Assembly (NCBI GenBank): GCA_003972845.1
Contig: QOAV01000194.1
Span: 1-8,770 of the forward strand
Origin: Gammaproteobacteria bacterium
GTDB taxonomy: Bacteria; Pseudomonadota; Gammaproteobacteria; QOAV01
DNA: 8,770 nucleotides
Reading direction: 5' to 3'
A model generated the notes under the pieces. The model was not told the DNA's origin and did no database searches. It was given only the letters and a program-made list of their open reading frames with translations. The position numbers were made by a program, and so were the translations under genes. Below, one piece after another: positions 7,557 to 8,770 of the stretch. The first letter of the stretch is position 1; each line of letters starts with the position of its first letter.

Positions 7557-7895
7557 TTATTCCTTCTTGTCACCTTCCATTCCTGACATGCCGTCCATAC
7601 CGGACATGCCGTCTTTGCCAGACATCCCGTCCATACCAGACATGCCGTCTTTGCCAGACATTCCTTCCATACCGGACATGCCCTCCATGGAAGCAGCAAA
7701 CTCTTTTGCGTCCAGACTACCGTCTTCGTTGGCGTCCAGCTCTTTCCACTTGTCTACCAAGCCTGGCATTTTCGCAGATTCCTCCGCGCTCAAAAGGCCA
7801 TCGCCATCCGCATCCAGTTCAGTGAAGGCATCAGCAGCCAGCGTGGCGCTAGAAGCCAGCAGCATCAAAGTAGCCAAGGCAATTCGTGTATTCAT
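7557..7895 (-). CDS. Small exported EF-hand protein with Met-rich Gly-X-Y tail
   Basis: The 112-residue protein has an N-terminal signal peptide (Arg4, a hydrophobic stretch 5-19, probable cleavage after ATLA-20), so it is periplasmic or secreted. Two canonical EF-hand loops follow. Loop 1 is DADGDGLLSAEE (28-39), with Asp28, Asp30, Asp32, Ser36 and Glu39. Loop 2 is DANEDGSLDAKE (54-65), with Asp54, Asn56, Asp58, Ser60, Asp62 and Glu65. Calcium binding is therefore likely. Residues 70-108 are a repeat in which every third residue is Gly and most X positions are Met, with Lys at 82 and 94. The end is DKKE. The start is the ATG at 7895: GGAG (7905-7902) lies six bases upstream. An in-frame TTG at 7907 overlaps that Shine-Dalgarno and is not the start. 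I know no specific function for this protein. A sigma-54 promoter lies upstream and a strong terminator downstream, so it is a single-gene transcript. Confidence 0.88.
   Translation of the reverse strand: MNTRIALATLMLLASSATLAADAFTELDADGDGLLSAEESAKMPGLVDKWKELDANEDGSLDAKEFAASMEGMSGMEGMSGKDGMSGMDGMSGKDGMSGMDGMSGMEGDKKE
7572..7688. repeat. 18-base tandem repeat coding Met-Ser-Gly-X-Asp/Glu-Gly units
   Basis: Six full 18-base units and a partial one encode the C-terminal tail. The units starting at 7603 and 7639 are identical, and neighbours differ by a few bases, which gives a 36-base higher-order period. Such an array can gain or lose units by slippage while keeping the frame. Confidence 0.9.
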
Positions 7896-7922
7896 GTCTA
7901 TCTCCAAAAGTTTGTGTCACTA

Positions 7923-7941
7923 CAACACGATCATTGTGTTG
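7923..7941. repeat. Inverted repeat in the EF-hand leader
   Basis: CAACAC (7923-7928) and GTGTTG (7936-7941) flank a seven-base centre. The repeat begins about three bases after the start point predicted from the sigma-54 promoter. It would form a hairpin at the very 5' end of the mRNA, or serve as an operator. Confidence 0.5.
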
Positions 7942-7955
7942 CTGGGGAGTAGTAC

Positions 7956-7970
7956 GCAATCAGCGTGCCA
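7956..7970 (-). promoter_or_regulatory. Sigma-54 (RpoN) -24/-12 promoter for the EF-hand gene
   Basis: Read on the minus strand, the site is TGGCACG-CTGA-TTGC, a complete match to the RpoN consensus TGGCACG-N4-TTGC, with the invariant GG and GC ten bases apart. Only the optional W after TTGC differs (G). The predicted start is near 7944, about 48 bases before the ATG at 7895. Transcription from it would need an enhancer-binding activator. Confidence 0.8.
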
Positions 7971-8032
7971 ACTTTTTCAGTCGTTTTTAAACAGTAACTT
8001 AGCAGAAGCGGCCAATTTATGGCCCGATTATT

Positions 8033-8050
8033 TGTCGTCTGGAAGAGACG
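8033..8050. promoter_or_regulatory. Candidate enhancer site 1 (TGTC-N10-GACG)
   Basis: TGTC (8033-8036), ten bases, then GACG (8047-8050) matches seven of eight positions of TGTC-N10-GACA, the motif I recall for the sigma-54 activator GlrR. The site is centred about 97 bases upstream of the predicted EF-hand start point, a normal distance for such activators. Within it, CGTCT (8036-8040) and AGACG (8046-8050) also form a perfect dyad of different spacing, so the true half-sites are uncertain. Confidence 0.45.
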
Positions 8051-8078
8051 CCACCCATAAGCGACACTGCATAACTGA

Positions 8079-8099
8079 CTGTATTCACTGGCAATACAG
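8079..8099. repeat. Perfect dyad CTGTATT/AATACAG
   Basis: CTGTATT (8079-8085) and AATACAG (8093-8099) flank CACTGGC. It abuts the dyad at 8100. Its half-site spacing differs by one from the neighbouring sites (TGTA-N11-TACA), so it may bind a different protein or be only a hairpin. Confidence 0.45.
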
Positions 8100-8119
8100 G
8101 CGTCTCCTATTAGAGACGC
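8100..8119. promoter_or_regulatory. Candidate enhancer site 2, perfect dyad GCGTCTC/GAGACGC
   Basis: GCGTCTC (8100-8106) and GAGACGC (8113-8119) form a perfect dyad around CTATTA. In the GlrR frame it reads CGTC-N10-GACG (8101-8118), six of eight positions. It is centred about 166 bases upstream of the EF-hand start point and ends next to the -35 of the proposed kinase promoter, so it could also control the kinase gene. It looks like a terminator with tail TTTGTT, but no plus-strand transcript is evident upstream. Confidence 0.45.
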
Positions 8120-8120
8120 T

Positions 8121-8149
8121 TTGTTAGATCGCTGAATTACTGGCAGAAT
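8121..8149 (+). promoter_or_regulatory. Possible sigma-70 promoter for the sensor kinase gene
   Basis: TTGTTA (8121-8126) and CAGAAT (8144-8149) are 17 bases apart, and TGG directly before CAGAAT gives an extended -10. The predicted start near 8156 leaves about 32 bases of leader. Confidence 0.4.
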
Positions 8150-8187
8150 AACGGCCACATCATCAACTATGGGCATTACTACTGCAT

Positions 8188-8770
8188 ATGAGGCTTCCCT
8201 TTAGCTCATCCATACGACAGCTGACTTTGTTCGGTTTTCTGCTTGTTGTACTGCCTCTGGTTATCGCCCTGATCAGCACTTTCATTCAGGCGGAGCGACT
8301 GTCGCGGGAGATGCAGACTGTCATGCTCAATTCCTCGCATGCTGTAGAGTTTGGCCGTATTATTCCGGCCCAGATATTAAGTATGGAGCGCGCTGCCAGC
8401 CAATATCGGGTATTACTGGACGACAGTCTGCTGGAGCGATACCAACAGCAGAGAGAAAAACTGTCCGAAGCGATTGACAGCTTCTCCTTGCTGCCACTGG
8501 ACGAAAAACTTTCCGGTCAGCTGAAACAACTCAAAATGGCCGAGGCCCAACTGTATGAAAAAATCGCCACGCTGGACAAGGAAACTGATGATACAGAACT
8601 CTGGTCAACGGAGATGGACAGTCTCAACAAACTGGCTCAGGGCCTTCCTCTGAGTGTTTCCCAACTGATATCCGGCAGCAGTGAGCGAATCATCAAGCGT
8701 GTCAAAAGCGTACAGCGATTGTTGCTCCTCGAGGCCGCAGCCCTGGTTCCTCTGGCTCTGGTCATCGCGG
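8188..8770 (+). CDS. glrK: GlrK/QseE-like sensor histidine kinase, N-terminal part (cut by window end)
   Basis: The frame is open from the ATG at 8188 to the window end, 194 codons. It begins MRLPFSSSIRQLTLFGFLLV, with a transmembrane helix at about 12-33. A mostly helical periplasmic domain runs from about 35 to 175, and a second membrane helix starts near 178. The stretch SMERAASQYRVLLDDSLLER (65-84), followed by YQQQREKLSEAID, closely resembles the E. coli GlrK (QseE) sensor region as I remember it (EMERSYRQYCVLDDPTL and following). GlrK phosphorylates GlrR, a sigma-54 enhancer-binding activator linked to envelope stress and, in enterics, to the small RNA GlmY. The HAMP, DHp and ATPase domains lie beyond the window. 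No clear Shine-Dalgarno is seen. A short overlapping ORF (8169-8204) precedes it and has no evident ribosome site. Confidence 0.82.
   Translation, partial: MRLPFSSSIRQLTLFGFLLVVLPLVIALISTFIQAERLSREMQTVMLNSSHAVEFGRIIPAQILSMERAASQYRVLLDDSLLERYQQQREKLSEAIDSFSLLPLDEKLSGQLKQLKMAEAQLYEKIATLDKETDDTELWSTEMDSLNKLAQGLPLSVSQLISGSSERIIKRVKSVQRLLLLEAAALVPLALVIA

Noticed and set aside
7567..8127. Plus-strand frame opposite the EF-hand gene with Pro/Ser/Met repeats
   Set aside because: Its repeats are the complement of the Gly-X-Y array. The minus strand has a signal peptide, two EF-hands, a Shine-Dalgarno and a terminator.
8120..8130. GTTAGAT after a hairpin, resembling an integron attC half-site
   Set aside because: No matching RYYYAAC partner upstream and no integrase or cassette structure.
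7931..8176. An 81-codon minus-strand frame covering the EF-hand/kinase spacer
   Set aside because: No recognisable motif or Shine-Dalgarno, and it overlaps the sigma-54 promoter and all the dyads; probably chance.

Overview
The window is chromosomal DNA from a gammaproteobacterium, probably not an enteric. It carries the macromolecular-synthesis block rpsU - yqeY-like - dnaG - rpoD, with tsaD divergent from rpsU, plsY and the first codons of folB on the left, and a tRNA with anticodon CAT after rpoD. The same neighbourhood (folB/plsY, tsaD, rpsU, dnaG, rpoD, ileX) is known in Escherichia coli. The GatB/YqeY-domain gene between rpsU and dnaG is a layout known from pseudomonads and other non-enteric gammaproteobacteria. 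The proteins read as gammaproteobacterial, but I cannot name a genus.

Left part (1-1850): folB (minus, only its first codons) and plsY (plus) diverge. plsY converges on tsaD (minus), with a GC-rich hairpin between them. tsaD starts at TTG and diverges from rpsU across about 118 bases that hold a good sigma-70 promoter for rpsU and a leader hairpin.

Middle (1851-6483): rpsU, a YqeY-like gene, dnaG and rpoD are co-directional. They link a 30S ribosomal protein, primase and the housekeeping sigma factor. A clear intrinsic terminator follows rpoD, and then a tRNA-Ile2(CAT) with its own weak promoter.

Right part (6484-8770): a SRAP/HMCES/YedK-type gene and a small exported EF-hand gene both read on the minus strand. 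A GlrK/QseE-like sensor kinase gene reads on the plus strand and is cut by the window end.

The most interesting region is 7400-8190. The EF-hand protein ends in a methionine-rich Gly-X-Y repeat. Its gene has an almost perfect sigma-54 promoter. Two dyads resembling the recognition motif of the sigma-54 activator GlrR lie upstream of that promoter, next to the glrK-like gene. This suggests a local circuit in which the GlrK/GlrR-type two-component system drives a neighbouring secreted calcium- and possibly copper-binding protein. The sequence elements are visible; the circuit is inference.
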